Source of the DNA: Gammaproteobacteria bacterium
GTDB lineage: Bacteria; Pseudomonadota; Gammaproteobacteria; Pseudomonadales; Azotimanducaceae
Reading direction: 5' to 3'
Assembly: GCA_003476445.1 (NCBI GenBank)
Contig: DMUF01000027.1
Coordinates: 1-5,856, forward strand
Length of the DNA: 5,856 bases
The translations under genes were made by a program, and so were the position numbers. Shown here one piece after another: positions 1 to 5,202 of this stretch (positions within the stretch are counted from its first letter, which is position 1; every line of letters begins with the position of its first letter). The notes beneath the pieces are model-generated. The model saw only the letters and a list, made by a program, of their open reading frames with translations, ran no database searches and was not told where the DNA came from.

Positions 1-140
1 CATCTAGAAATTTCCCCTATTCCCCAGGCGATCGTTTATCAGCTGTGATCGAATGTCAAACGGCTGGAGAATGCGCTCCGAGGCGCTCAGATGGTTATCG
101 GGCGAGCGTCCGGCAACTGGCAGATTGAAGAGGCAAACGC

Positions 141-803
141 ATGTTCATCGATATCGTGTCCGATCTGATTTGCCCCTGGTGCTTCATTGGCAAGCGGCGT
201 CTGGATCAGGTGTTGGCGACCTCAATCGGTGCGGGTGTTGTGCCGCGCTGGCGTCCGTATCAGCTCTATCCGAACCTGCCGGCGGACGGCATGGATCGCG
301 CCACGCTCATGCGGATGCGGTTTGGTGCGGGGGCAGAGCGCCGGGGCGTTCCGCAGGCAATTCTGGATCAGGCAGCGAGTCTTGGTATTGAGCTTCGCTA
401 CGATCGGGTGCAGCGCGTTCCCAATACCCTGAACGGGCATCGCCTTGTTGACTGGGCGGGGACCGGGCCGACGCAGCACGCACTCATGGACACCTTGTTT
501 CGCGCCTACTTTTGCGATGGGCGTGATCTCGGCGATCTCGAGGTTCTGGCGGACGCGGCCGCCTTGGCAGGGTTGGACCGGGCGGCTGCGCTCGAGTTTC
601 TTCGCAGCGACGCCCGCGTCGACGATGTCCGCGTTGAGATCGAGCGCGCCTACGAGGCCGGGGTGAGCGGTGTTCCAAGCTTTGTGCTGCCAAACGGCTA
701 CGCGGTCCCCGGGGCGCAATCAGCCGAGGTGCTTGGACGAATCATCGAACGCGCGCGCGAGATTGACGACGGGCCCGTCCGTATAATCCCCGATCACCAC
801 TAG
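141..803 (+). CDS. FrnE-like DsbA-family thiol oxidoreductase
   Basis: Predicted cytoplasmic dithiol-disulfide oxidoreductase or isomerase of the DSBA-like thioredoxin family (FrnE/YwbO type), 220 residues, close to the family's usual length. The protein opens directly with the first thioredoxin beta strand, followed by a CPWC active site at residues 11-14. A helical insert carries the family-typical stretches PNTLNGHRLVDWA (94-106) and FRAYFCDGRDLGDLEVL (120-136). The cis-proline loop GVSGVPSF (174-181, Pro179) lies near the C-terminus. No signal peptide is visible, unlike periplasmic DsbA, so the protein probably works in the cytosol, perhaps in redox or stress protection; the substrate is unknown. 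The ATG is supported by a purine-rich GAAGAGG at 127-133, 7 nt upstream. The methyltransferase gene follows after 24 nt on the same strand, so co-transcription is plausible. Family assignment is strong; the physiological role is not known. Confidence 0.93.
   Translation: MFIDIVSDLICPWCFIGKRRLDQVLATSIGAGVVPRWRPYQLYPNLPADGMDRATLMRMRFGAGAERRGVPQAILDQAASLGIELRYDRVQRVPNTLNGHRLVDWAGTGPTQHALMDTLFRAYFCDGRDLGDLEVLADAAALAGLDRAAALEFLRSDARVDDVRVEIERAYEAGVSGVPSFVLPNGYAVPGAQSAEVLGRIIERAREIDDGPVRIIPDHH
759..794 (+). promoter_or_regulatory. possible internal promoter ahead of the methyltransferase gene
   Basis: A perfect TATAAT lies at 782-787 inside the last codons of the oxidoreductase gene, about 40 nt before the next start codon. 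A TTGACG at 763-768 resembles a -35 box, but the spacer is only 13 nt, shorter than the 15-19 nt usual for sigma-70. AT-rich hexamers are rare in this GC-rich stretch, which is the main reason to list it. It may simply be the coding of the Arg-Ile-Ile residues. Confidence 0.22.
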
Positions 804-813
804 AAGGATTCTT

Positions 814-819
814 AGGAGA
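814..819 (+). promoter_or_regulatory. ribosome binding site (AGGAGA) for the GTG-started methyltransferase
   Basis: AGGAGA sits 8 nt before the GTG at 828. There is no competing in-frame ATG nearby, and the GTG start gives a complete signal peptide, so this site fixes the start. Confidence 0.8.
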
Positions 820-827
820 ACTCCCCC

Positions 828-1667
828 GTGCCAACGCTGGTAAAAGCCCTCTTGCGTGCTGCAGTGATTGTCTCCCTCGGTTTCGTCGCGTTCTCCGCTG
901 CTGCGGCTACTGATCCAGCACTGCAGGCGGCCATCGATGGGTCGCAGCGTAGCGACCAGAACCGTGCGCGCGATATCTGGCGTCATCCCGCCGAGACGCT
1001 GACCTTCTTCGGTTTGCGCGCCGACACGACCGTGTTGGAGATCTCGCCTGGCGGCGGCTGGTATACCGAGATCCTCGCGCCCTACCTGCGCGACAAGGGC
1101 ACGCTCTTCGCTGCGGCTTATCCCGGCGATATCCCCGGGGAAAGTGGCGCTTACTACCGCAAGAGCCGAGCCGCCTTCGAGGCGAAGCTTGCAGGCGCCC
1201 CTGCGATTTACGACCAGGTGAAGGTCACCGACTTCCTGCCGCCTTCGCGGCTCGAGATAGCCCCGGAAGGCAGCGTGGATCTGGTGCTTACCTTCCGCAA
1301 CATGCACAACTGGCTCGACGAACAAGGCAGCGAGGCCGCGGTGATGGCAGCTGCCTTCAGAGCCCTGAAGCCTGGCGGCGTGCTTGGCATCGTCGAGCAC
1401 CGCACCCCGAAAGATGTCTCGCGCCAGGAGATGGCCCAGCTCGGCTATATGTCTGAAGCGAGCGTGATCGCCGCTGCCGAGAAAGCAGGATTTGTTTTCG
1501 AGGAGAAGAGCGAGATCAACGCGAACCCGCGCGATACCCAGGATCATCCGGAGGGCGTCTGGACCCTGCCGCCCACGCTCGCGCTTGGCGCGAAGGACCG
1601 TGAGAAGTATCTCGCCATCGGTGAGACCGATCGAATGACCCTTCGTTTTCGCAAGCCCGCTCCGTGA
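828..1667 (+). CDS. exported class I SAM-dependent methyltransferase-like protein (COG4798-like)
   Basis: A 279-residue protein with a Sec signal peptide followed by a Rossmann-type methyltransferase fold. The signal peptide has Lys6 and Arg10, a hydrophobic core at about 11-23, and an Ala-rich cleavage region near residue 27 before TDPA. The SAM-binding motif I is VLEISPGGGWYTE (69-81). Motif II-like DLVLTFRNMHNW spans 151-162, and LKPGGVLGIVEHR (180-192) is the usual post-motif strand and turn. The family resembles the 'predicted methyltransferase' group COG4798, whose substrates are not established as far as I know. Export is odd because SAM is made in the cytoplasm, so the protein may act before export, bind another ligand, or have a non-enzymatic role. 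The GTG start has a good ribosome binding site. It lies 24 nt after the oxidoreductase gene and overlaps the yheU-like gene by 4 nt, consistent with an operon. The fold is confident; the activity and substrate are unknown. Confidence 0.88.
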   Translation: MPTLVKALLRAAVIVSLGFVAFSAAAATDPALQAAIDGSQRSDQNRARDIWRHPAETLTFFGLRADTTVLEISPGGGWYTEILAPYLRDKGTLFAAAYPGDIPGESGAYYRKSRAAFEAKLAGAPAIYDQVKVTDFLPPSRLEIAPEGSVDLVLTFRNMHNWLDEQGSEAAVMAAAFRALKPGGVLGIVEHRTPKDVSRQEMAQLGYMSEASVIAAAEKAGFVFEEKSEINANPRDTQDHPEGVWTLPPTLALGAKDREKYLAIGETDRMTLRFRKPAP

Positions 1668-1906
1668 AGCCGCTCGAGGTCCCCTGGCACGCACTCTCGG
1701 CCGATGCCCTGCAGGGCATCGTGGAGGAGTTCGTTACACGCGAGGGGACCGAGTACGGGGCGATGGACGTCCCTCTCGCCACCAAGGTCGACGAAGTGCG
1801 CTCCCAGATCGAGCGAGGCGAGGTGCTCATCTTTTTCGACGAAGCCTCGTCGAGCTGTCATCTGGTGCCTCGCGCCGACGTTGAGCGGCTTCAGCCCGAT
1901 TTGTAA
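1664..1906 (+). CDS. yheU: YheU family protein (UPF0270)
   Basis: An 80-residue protein of the YheU/UPF0270 family, found mainly in gammaproteobacteria and of unknown function. The family pattern is clear: VPWHALS near the N-terminus (6-12), then EEFVTREGTEYG (21-32), then KVDEVRSQIERGE (41-53) and a C-terminal strand. Length is about that of the E. coli protein plus a few residues. No signal peptide or membrane segment is visible, so it should be cytoplasmic. The GTG start overlaps the TGA of the methyltransferase gene (GTGA, 1664-1667), and no clear Shine-Dalgarno precedes it, so translation is probably coupled to the upstream gene. The tail after the conserved core is short and acidic. Family assignment is firm; nothing in the sequence indicates its biochemical role. 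Confidence 0.9.
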   Translation: MKPLEVPWHALSADALQGIVEEFVTREGTEYGAMDVPLATKVDEVRSQIERGEVLIFFDEASSSCHLVPRADVERLQPDL

Positions 1907-1949
1907 TCGCGTGCGGGTTGCTCCCCGCCAATTCCGTCGACACTCGATT

Positions 1950-1958
1950 TGGTATAGT
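1950..1958 (+). promoter_or_regulatory. candidate extended -10 promoter for the acyl-CoA dehydrogenase gene
   Basis: TGG-TATAGT (1950-1958) fits the extended -10 form TGnTATAAT with five of six -10 bases. It sits in the 137-nt gap between the YheU-family gene and the dehydrogenase, in a locally AT-richer patch. No good -35 hexamer lies 15-19 nt upstream (TTCCGT at 1932-1937 is poor), as is common for extended -10 promoters. The start site would fall near 1965, leaving a leader of about 80 nt. An ATAG/CTAT inverted repeat (1954-1957 and 1965-1968) overlaps the box and could be a small operator, but it is too short to be persuasive. Confidence 0.4.
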
Positions 1959-1974
1959 GGTGATCTATCAACCC

Positions 1975-2022
1975 GCAAAGGAACGGGCTCGGACCCATCG
2001 GCCCGGGCGGCTGAGCCTTTGC
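1975..2022 (+). other. predicted stem-loop in the leader of the acyl-CoA dehydrogenase gene
   Basis: GCAAAG (1975-1980) is complementary to CTTTGC (2017-2022). Inside it, GCTC (1987-1990) pairs with GAGC (2013-2016), and CCC (1994-1996) can pair with GGG (2005-2007). A six-base bulge sits on the 5' side. The structure ends 21 nt before the annotated GTG start. It has no following T-run, so it is not a standard intrinsic terminator. It could be a leader structure affecting translation or stability; it matches no riboswitch class I recognise. Confidence 0.35.
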
Positions 2023-2040
2023 TGATCCGACACTGTCTGC

Positions 2041-2048
2041 AAGGTGAG
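2041..2048 (+). promoter_or_regulatory. possible ribosome binding site (AAGGTGAG) complicating the dehydrogenase start
   Basis: AAGGTGAG overlaps the GTG at 2044 and lies 4 nt before an in-frame GTG at 2053. It is the best Shine-Dalgarno-like sequence nearby, so the true start may be 2053 rather than 2044. Further in-frame ATGs at 2083 and 2098 have weaker sites. The choice affects only the first 18 or so residues, before the conserved helical region. Confidence 0.4.
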
Positions 2049-3690
2049 CGCGGTGCTTAAGTCTGTGGAAACCAACGAGCAAATGGAAAAGACGGGGATG
2101 TTCGAGGGGTTGAACGTCATCGAAGCCCTTGCCGATCGTGCCCTCGGTCGGCTGGAGGGTCATCTCGAGCGCGATCAGATCGAACTCTACGATCTGGCAT
2201 TCATCGCTGCAGAGACGACAGCGGCGCGGGAAGCGCTGCAGATGATCGAGCAGAGCGACCCGAACGACCAGCCATTATTGATTCAGCTCGCCAACGTTTT
2301 CGTTGCCGAGGTAATCGTGAACTCGATGCAGCGGCTGCAGCTGCGGCAGTTCCGCTACGGGCTTTCGGCGCGCGACTTTCCAGCAGATCTCATGGAGCAT
2401 GCAGCGCGCTTTCTGTCCTCCGACTATTTGAGTGAGGTAGGGCGCGCGGTTGTGCTTGCTGGCGGCGCTCTGCCGACCGTCGGGCTCGATGACGAGCGCG
2501 CGCTGATTCGCGACACGTTTCGCGACTTCGCAACCCGCGTGGTGATGCCGCGTGCCGCGGATGTGCACCGGGGCGACCAGATCGTGCCAGACGAGATTCT
2601 GCTGCCGCTCAGGGAAATGGGCTGCTTTGGGTTGTCGGTGCCGCAGCGTTTTGGCGGACTCAAGCCTGATGACCACGAGGACAGCCTCGGCATGGTCGTG
2701 GTGACCGAGGAACTTTCCCGCGGCTCGCTTGGCGCGGCAGGCAGCCTCATTACCCGTCCCGAGATCATGGCGCGCGCCCTGCTCGAGGGGGGCACGCCGG
2801 AACAGCAGGCGCGCTGGTTGCCGCGACTCGCCAGCGGGGAGTCGCTGTGTGCGATCTCGGTTACGGAGCCCAACACGGGTTCGGACGTCGCGTCGGTCAG
2901 TCTGCGCGCGACCGCTGTAGCGGACGGTTGGGTGCTGAATGGTGGCAAGACCTGGTGCACCTTCGCCGGCAAGGCCGACGTTATTCTGGTGCTCGCTCGA
3001 ACGAATACCTCGGTGCAGCCGCCGCACAAGGGGTTATCGCTTTTTCTGGTTGAGAAGCCCTCGCACGATGGCCATGACTTCGAGTACGTCCAGCCCGGTG
3101 GTGGACGTGTTACCGGCCGAGCGATTGCCACGCTCGGATACCGCGGCATGCATTCCTACGAGATGTTCTACGACGACTTCTTCGTGCCGAATGCGAATCT
3201 GGTGGGTGGCGCGAACGGGGAGGGTAAAGGCTTCTACTTCACCATGCGCGGCTTCATGGGCGGACGTCTGCAGACGGCGGCGCGCGCGTGCGGGCTGATG
3301 CAGGCGGCGATGGAGGCCTCAATTGCCTACGCGAGCCAGCGCAGAGTCTTCGGACAGGCAGTCGCGGACTTCCCGCTCACGCTTGCCAAAATTGCCCGCA
3401 TGGCGGCTCAACTCAGCGCCTGCCGCCACTTTACCTTTGCGGTTGCGCGTCTCATGGACCAGGACCAGGGGCAGATGGAAGCAAGTCTCGTGAAGCTGCT
3501 CGCCTGTCGGGTGGCCGAGTCTGTTAGCCGCGAGGCATTGCAGATTCACGGGGGCATGGGCTATGCCGAAGAGACTTCTGTAAGCCGTTACTTCGTCGAT
3601 GCGCGTGTGCTGTCGATTTTCGAGGGCGCAGAAGAAACGCTTGCGATTCGCGTGATCGGAAAGGCGCTGCTCGATCGTCGGCGGGGGTAA
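2044..3690 (+). CDS. acyl-CoA dehydrogenase with long N-terminal extension, methylsuccinyl-CoA dehydrogenase-like
   Basis: FAD-dependent acyl-CoA dehydrogenase, 548 residues against about 380-400 for standard members. Residues 1 to about 148 form a helical extension, followed by the N-terminal helical domain (about 150-268), the beta domain (about 270-385) and the C-terminal helical domain (about 395-545). FAD and substrate-loop motifs are visible: SVTEPNTGSD (272-281), the RRVFGQ turn (433-438), and the second family signature QIHGGMGYAEE (500-510). The catalytic base is Glu527 in SIFEGAEET (524-532). The extension plus LGYRGMHSYE (364-373) and the C-terminal half resemble (2S)-methylsuccinyl-CoA dehydrogenase (Mcd), which makes mesaconyl-CoA in the ethylmalonyl-CoA pathway and passes electrons to ETF. 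The extension is less typical of Mcd, and no other pathway gene (ccr, ecm, mch) is in the window, so the substrate is inferred. The start could be 2044, 2053, 2083 or 2098. It appears to be its own transcription unit, ended by the 3700-3731 hairpin. Confidence 0.93.
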   Translation: MSAVLKSVETNEQMEKTGMFEGLNVIEALADRALGRLEGHLERDQIELYDLAFIAAETTAAREALQMIEQSDPNDQPLLIQLANVFVAEVIVNSMQRLQLRQFRYGLSARDFPADLMEHAARFLSSDYLSEVGRAVVLAGGALPTVGLDDERALIRDTFRDFATRVVMPRAADVHRGDQIVPDEILLPLREMGCFGLSVPQRFGGLKPDDHEDSLGMVVVTEELSRGSLGAAGSLITRPEIMARALLEGGTPEQQARWLPRLASGESLCAISVTEPNTGSDVASVSLRATAVADGWVLNGGKTWCTFAGKADVILVLARTNTSVQPPHKGLSLFLVEKPSHDGHDFEYVQPGGGRVTGRAIATLGYRGMHSYEMFYDDFFVPNANLVGGANGEGKGFYFTMRGFMGGRLQTAARACGLMQAAMEASIAYASQRRVFGQAVADFPLTLAKIARMAAQLSACRHFTFAVARLMDQDQGQMEASLVKLLACRVAESVSREALQIHGGMGYAEETSVSRYFVDARVLSIFEGAEETLAIRVIGKALLDRRRG

Positions 3691-3699
3691 CGGAGGTGC

Positions 3700-3731
3700 G
3701 CTGCGACCCTTAGCTACTGCTGGGTCGCAGC
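3700..3731. terminator. strong stem-loop between convergent genes, likely terminator
   Basis: A perfect 10-bp inverted repeat, GCTGCGACCC (3700-3709) and GGGTCGCAGC (3722-3731), flanks a 12-nt loop. It begins 9 nt after the dehydrogenase stop codon, the expected place for a terminator, and faces the last gene of the opposite strand. Neither side has a proper T-run, so it may act as a U-poor terminator, a 3'-end RNA stabiliser, or a bidirectional barrier. Confidence 0.55.
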
Positions 3732-3735
3732 CCTT

Positions 3736-3759
3736 ACGCCGAGGCGGCGTGAGTCACGC
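3736..3759. repeat. two overlapping short inverted repeats in the convergent intergenic gap
   Basis: ACGCC (3736-3740) pairs with GGCGT (3746-3750) around a 5-nt loop. GCGTGA (3747-3752) pairs with TCACGC (3754-3759) around a single G, giving a 13-nt near-palindrome. The two overlap and could not form together. They lie just downstream of the glycine-zipper gene stop on the minus strand. They could be part of its terminator or a protein site such as a dyad operator; neither role is shown. Confidence 0.3.
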
Positions 3760-3767
3760 GGAGCAGA

Positions 3768-3995
3768 TCAGGTCTTACCACCCAACTTCCAGCCGGCCCA
3801 CGCGCCGAGGGCGCCGCCGACCAGCGGTGTGATCGCCGAACTGGCGGCACTGAAACTGAGAACCGAGCTGACGACCGGCAGCACGATCGGTGCGGCTGCG
3901 ACGAGTACCGTTGCGCCTACGACCGCGCCGATACCGGTCGCGACTGCGGAGGCTTTGCTCGAACCTTGTGCTTCAGCCACATTTTCTTCTGCCAT
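3768..3995 (-). CDS. small glycine-zipper membrane protein, function unknown
   Basis: A 75-residue protein I do not recognise. A short acidic N-terminus (MAEENVAEAQGSS) is followed by a long Ala/Val/Gly hydrophobic stretch (about 16-48, with Pro36 and Pro40), then a second hydrophobic segment (about 54-69) ending in a lysine-tipped tail. The second segment is a textbook glycine zipper: Gly60, Gly64, Gly68 and Gly72 are spaced at exactly four residues, with Trp66 and Trp69 between. Gly23 and Gly27 form a shorter GxxxG in the first segment. This suggests two packed membrane helices that may oligomerise or insert in a bilayer. There is no cleavable signal peptide or lipobox. A clear AAGGAG ribosome binding site at 4002-4007 (minus strand), 6 nt before ATG, supports real translation. 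Very small, low-complexity membrane proteins of this type are easily overlooked; bacteriocin-like or magnetosome-type comparisons are possible but unsupported. Confidence 0.72.
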   Translation of the reverse strand: MAEENVAEAQGSSKASAVATGIGAVVGATVLVAAAPIVLPVVSSVLSFSAASSAITPLVGGALGAWAGWKLGGKT

Positions 3996-4001
3996 AAAGG
4001 G

Positions 4002-4007
4002 CTCCTT
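4002..4007 (-). promoter_or_regulatory. ribosome binding site (AAGGAG) of the glycine-zipper gene
   Basis: CTCCTT on the plus strand reads AAGGAG on the minus strand, 6 nt before the ATG. It is the strongest evidence that this small reading frame is a true gene. Confidence 0.75.
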
Positions 4008-4031
4008 GGCTCAGATGCTTGCAGGTTTGGT

Positions 4032-4062
4032 GGGTTCGCAGGAGTAGATCCCTCGCGAACCC
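4032..4062 (-). terminator. stem-loop between EF-hand and glycine-zipper genes
   Basis: GGGTTCGC (4032-4039) and GCGAACCC (4055-4062) form a perfect 8-bp stem with a 15-nt loop; inside, GGA (4041-4043) and TCC (4049-4051) could add pairs. It starts 21 nt after the EF-hand gene stop and ends about 36 nt before the next start codon. It lacks a U-tract. It may terminate or attenuate transcription, or protect the upstream mRNA end, making the last gene partly separate. Confidence 0.42.
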
Positions 4063-4083
4063 TGACGATAGCAGATCGCGGGA

Positions 4084-4356
4084 TTAGCGCGACTGCATCA
4101 TTTCTTTGATCTGATCGAGGGTGACATAGCCGTTGCCCTCGGTGTCGATCTTGTCAAAGCCGCGCACGATGCGACGCATGCCGCCCTCTTTCGCTTCGTC
4201 GCGCGTGAGCTTGCCGTCGCTGTTGGTGTCCGATGCCGTGAACTTGGCTTCGAGCTCTGCTGTTTCATCGGCGAGTGCGACGGGCGCGAGCGTCAGCGAA
4301 GCGATGACGGCTGCGGCACCAAAAGCGATCATTGAGCCGGACTTGCGCTGGATCAT
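4084..4356 (-). CDS. exported EF-hand calcium-binding protein
   Basis: A 90-residue protein with an N-terminal signal peptide and two EF-hand-type loops. The signal peptide has Arg4 and Lys5, a hydrophobic core at about 9-25, and an ALA cleavage site before Asp30, so the mature protein is probably periplasmic and about 61 residues. The first loop DTNSDGKLTRDE (43-54) is canonical, with Asp, Asn and Asp at positions 1, 3 and 5, Gly at 6 and Glu at 12. The second loop DTEGNGYVTLDQ (71-82) keeps Asp1, Glu3, Asn5 and Gly6 but has Gln at position 12 in place of Glu, so it may bind calcium weakly. It probably acts as a calcium sensor or buffer outside the cytoplasm; its partner is unknown. AGGAGA at 4362-4367 (minus strand) supports the ATG at 4356. 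It is 98 nt downstream of the DUF3313 gene on the same strand. Confidence 0.88.
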   Translation of the reverse strand: MIQRKSGSMIAFGAAAVIASLTLAPVALADETAELEAKFTASDTNSDGKLTRDEAKEGGMRRIVRGFDKIDTEGNGYVTLDQIKEMMQSR

Positions 4357-4361
4357 GAGAG

Positions 4362-4367
4362 TCTCCT
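4362..4367 (-). promoter_or_regulatory. ribosome binding site (AGGAGA) of the EF-hand gene
   Basis: TCTCCT on the plus strand reads AGGAGA on the minus strand, 5 nt before the ATG ending at 4356. It favours this start over the in-frame Met9. Confidence 0.75.
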
Positions 4368-4454
4368 GTTGAGTAGATCAGTTCGTGTCTGCGGTCGTTT
4401 CCAGGTCATGTCCGCGCGCGTGTCATGAGGATCTCGGCCGAGCGCGGATCTCAG

Positions 4455-5132
4455 TCACTTGAGCTTGGGTACGGTCACCTTGACGATGGTCTTTACCCAG
4501 TTATCGATGGCTTTGTTCACAGCTTCCTGCGTGATATGCAGATCGGGGTCGCCGGCGCGTCCGATTTCGTCGCCGACCACCTGGTCGACCCGCTCGCGCA
4601 GAACCGCCCCGGTGGTGGCCTCAAGAATTCGTGATTCGATCTTGATGACGGCTTCCAGCTCCTTGCCCTGCACCGCGTTGCGGACGCTGCCGGTGACCAG
4701 CCGCACGGGTACCAGATCAATGAGTCCTTTGCCTTTCTCCTGCGCCCCAACCGCGGTTACGGCGGCGAGGATCTGCACATCTGCCTCGATCACGTCCTGC
4801 GACAGGCGCGCGCGCTGTGACAAACCGGCGCGCAGCCTGCCATCGACTTGTTTCAGTACCTCAGCCAGCATCGCGGGCGACACGTCTTCGAACGCCGCGC
4901 CCGCGGGCGCCACAATGGCGTTCTTGACGTATATCGCTTTGACCGCGCGACCTTTGCTGCCCTCCGGCAGATAGACCAGATACCCTTTGCGCGGACGGCC
5001 GGCTTTTTCGAGGTCGCTGTAGTGAGCGAGGAACCCTGCCGAGGCGTCGACTTTCTCCTCTTCAGCGGTTGCGGTAGCGGAAAGCGCGAGTCCGGACAGC
5101 AGACAAGCCGCTGCGAAAGCCTTCAACATCAT
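4455..5132 (-). CDS. exported DUF3313 domain protein
   Basis: A 225-residue secreted protein with the DUF3313 pattern. The signal peptide covers about residues 1-23 (Lys4, hydrophobic core, ATA before EEE). Cys10 is too early and has a poor context for a lipobox, so this looks like a soluble periplasmic protein rather than a lipoprotein, unlike many family members. The mature start SAGFLAHYSDL (31-41) is the typical family opening. Later, LVPVRLVTGSV (140-150), GKELEAVIKIESRILEATTG (156-175) and VLRERVDQ (177-184) match the family's C-terminal strands, which in my reading end with a 'lesions of a TG-x-VL turn' region. The function of DUF3313 proteins is not established. The gene starts with two consecutive ATGs behind an AGGGGGG ribosome binding site. 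It follows the DUF4136 lipoprotein gene by 70 nt, suggesting joint expression of two envelope proteins. Confidence 0.85.
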   Translation of the reverse strand: MMLKAFAAACLLSGLALSATATAEEEKVDASAGFLAHYSDLEKAGRPRKGYLVYLPEGSKGRAVKAIYVKNAIVAPAGAAFEDVSPAMLAEVLKQVDGRLRAGLSQRARLSQDVIEADVQILAAVTAVGAQEKGKGLIDLVPVRLVTGSVRNAVQGKELEAVIKIESRILEATTGAVLRERVDQVVGDEIGRAGDPDLHITQEAVNKAIDNWVKTIVKVTVPKLK

Positions 5133-5150
5133 CTTGAACCCCCCTGTGGG

Positions 5151-5174
5151 TGTCCGTCTTCACGTTAACGGACA
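5151..5174. repeat. 7-bp inverted repeat between the DUF4136 and DUF3313 genes
   Basis: TGTCCGT (5151-5157) and ACGGACA (5168-5174) are perfect complements around a 10-nt spacer. On the minus strand it lies after the lipoprotein gene stop and about 20 nt before the next ATG. No T-run follows. It could be a weak terminator, an RNA hairpin affecting the DUF3313 message, or an operator. Confidence 0.35.
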
Positions 5175-5202
5175 ACCCTCTGTAACGATCGTGGTGCCTG
5201 AC

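Noticed and set aside
1..18. CAT at the left edge, which would be the ATG of a divergent minus-strand gene, with a purine-rich AGGGGA upstream
   Set aside because: Only the start codon would be inside the window, so no protein can be read to support it.
44..59. TGTGA ... TCAAA resembling a CRP-type half-site pair
   Set aside because: The spacer is 7 nt rather than 6 and the second half is poor, so the match is below what I would accept.
3..128. An open plus-strand frame that could be the tail of an upstream gene, ending in TGA at 126-128
   Set aside because: About 41 codons with no recognisable motif and no way to see what precedes it. It may be chance; the region is best left as leader and unassigned.
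720..1694. A 324-codon open frame on the minus strand
   Set aside because: It lies opposite the methyltransferase-like gene, whose motifs, signal peptide and ribosome binding site are convincing. The minus-strand product is Arg-rich with no recognisable domain, as expected for a GC-rich shadow frame.
2275..3149. Long open frames on the minus strand opposite the acyl-CoA dehydrogenase
   Set aside because: They are Arg/Ser/Pro-rich translations with no family motifs, while the plus-strand frame matches the enzyme family throughout.
4433..4442. CTCGGCCGAG palindrome downstream of the DUF3313 gene
   Set aside because: A 10-bp GC-rich palindrome without loop or T-run is expected by chance in such DNA, and nothing ties it to a function.
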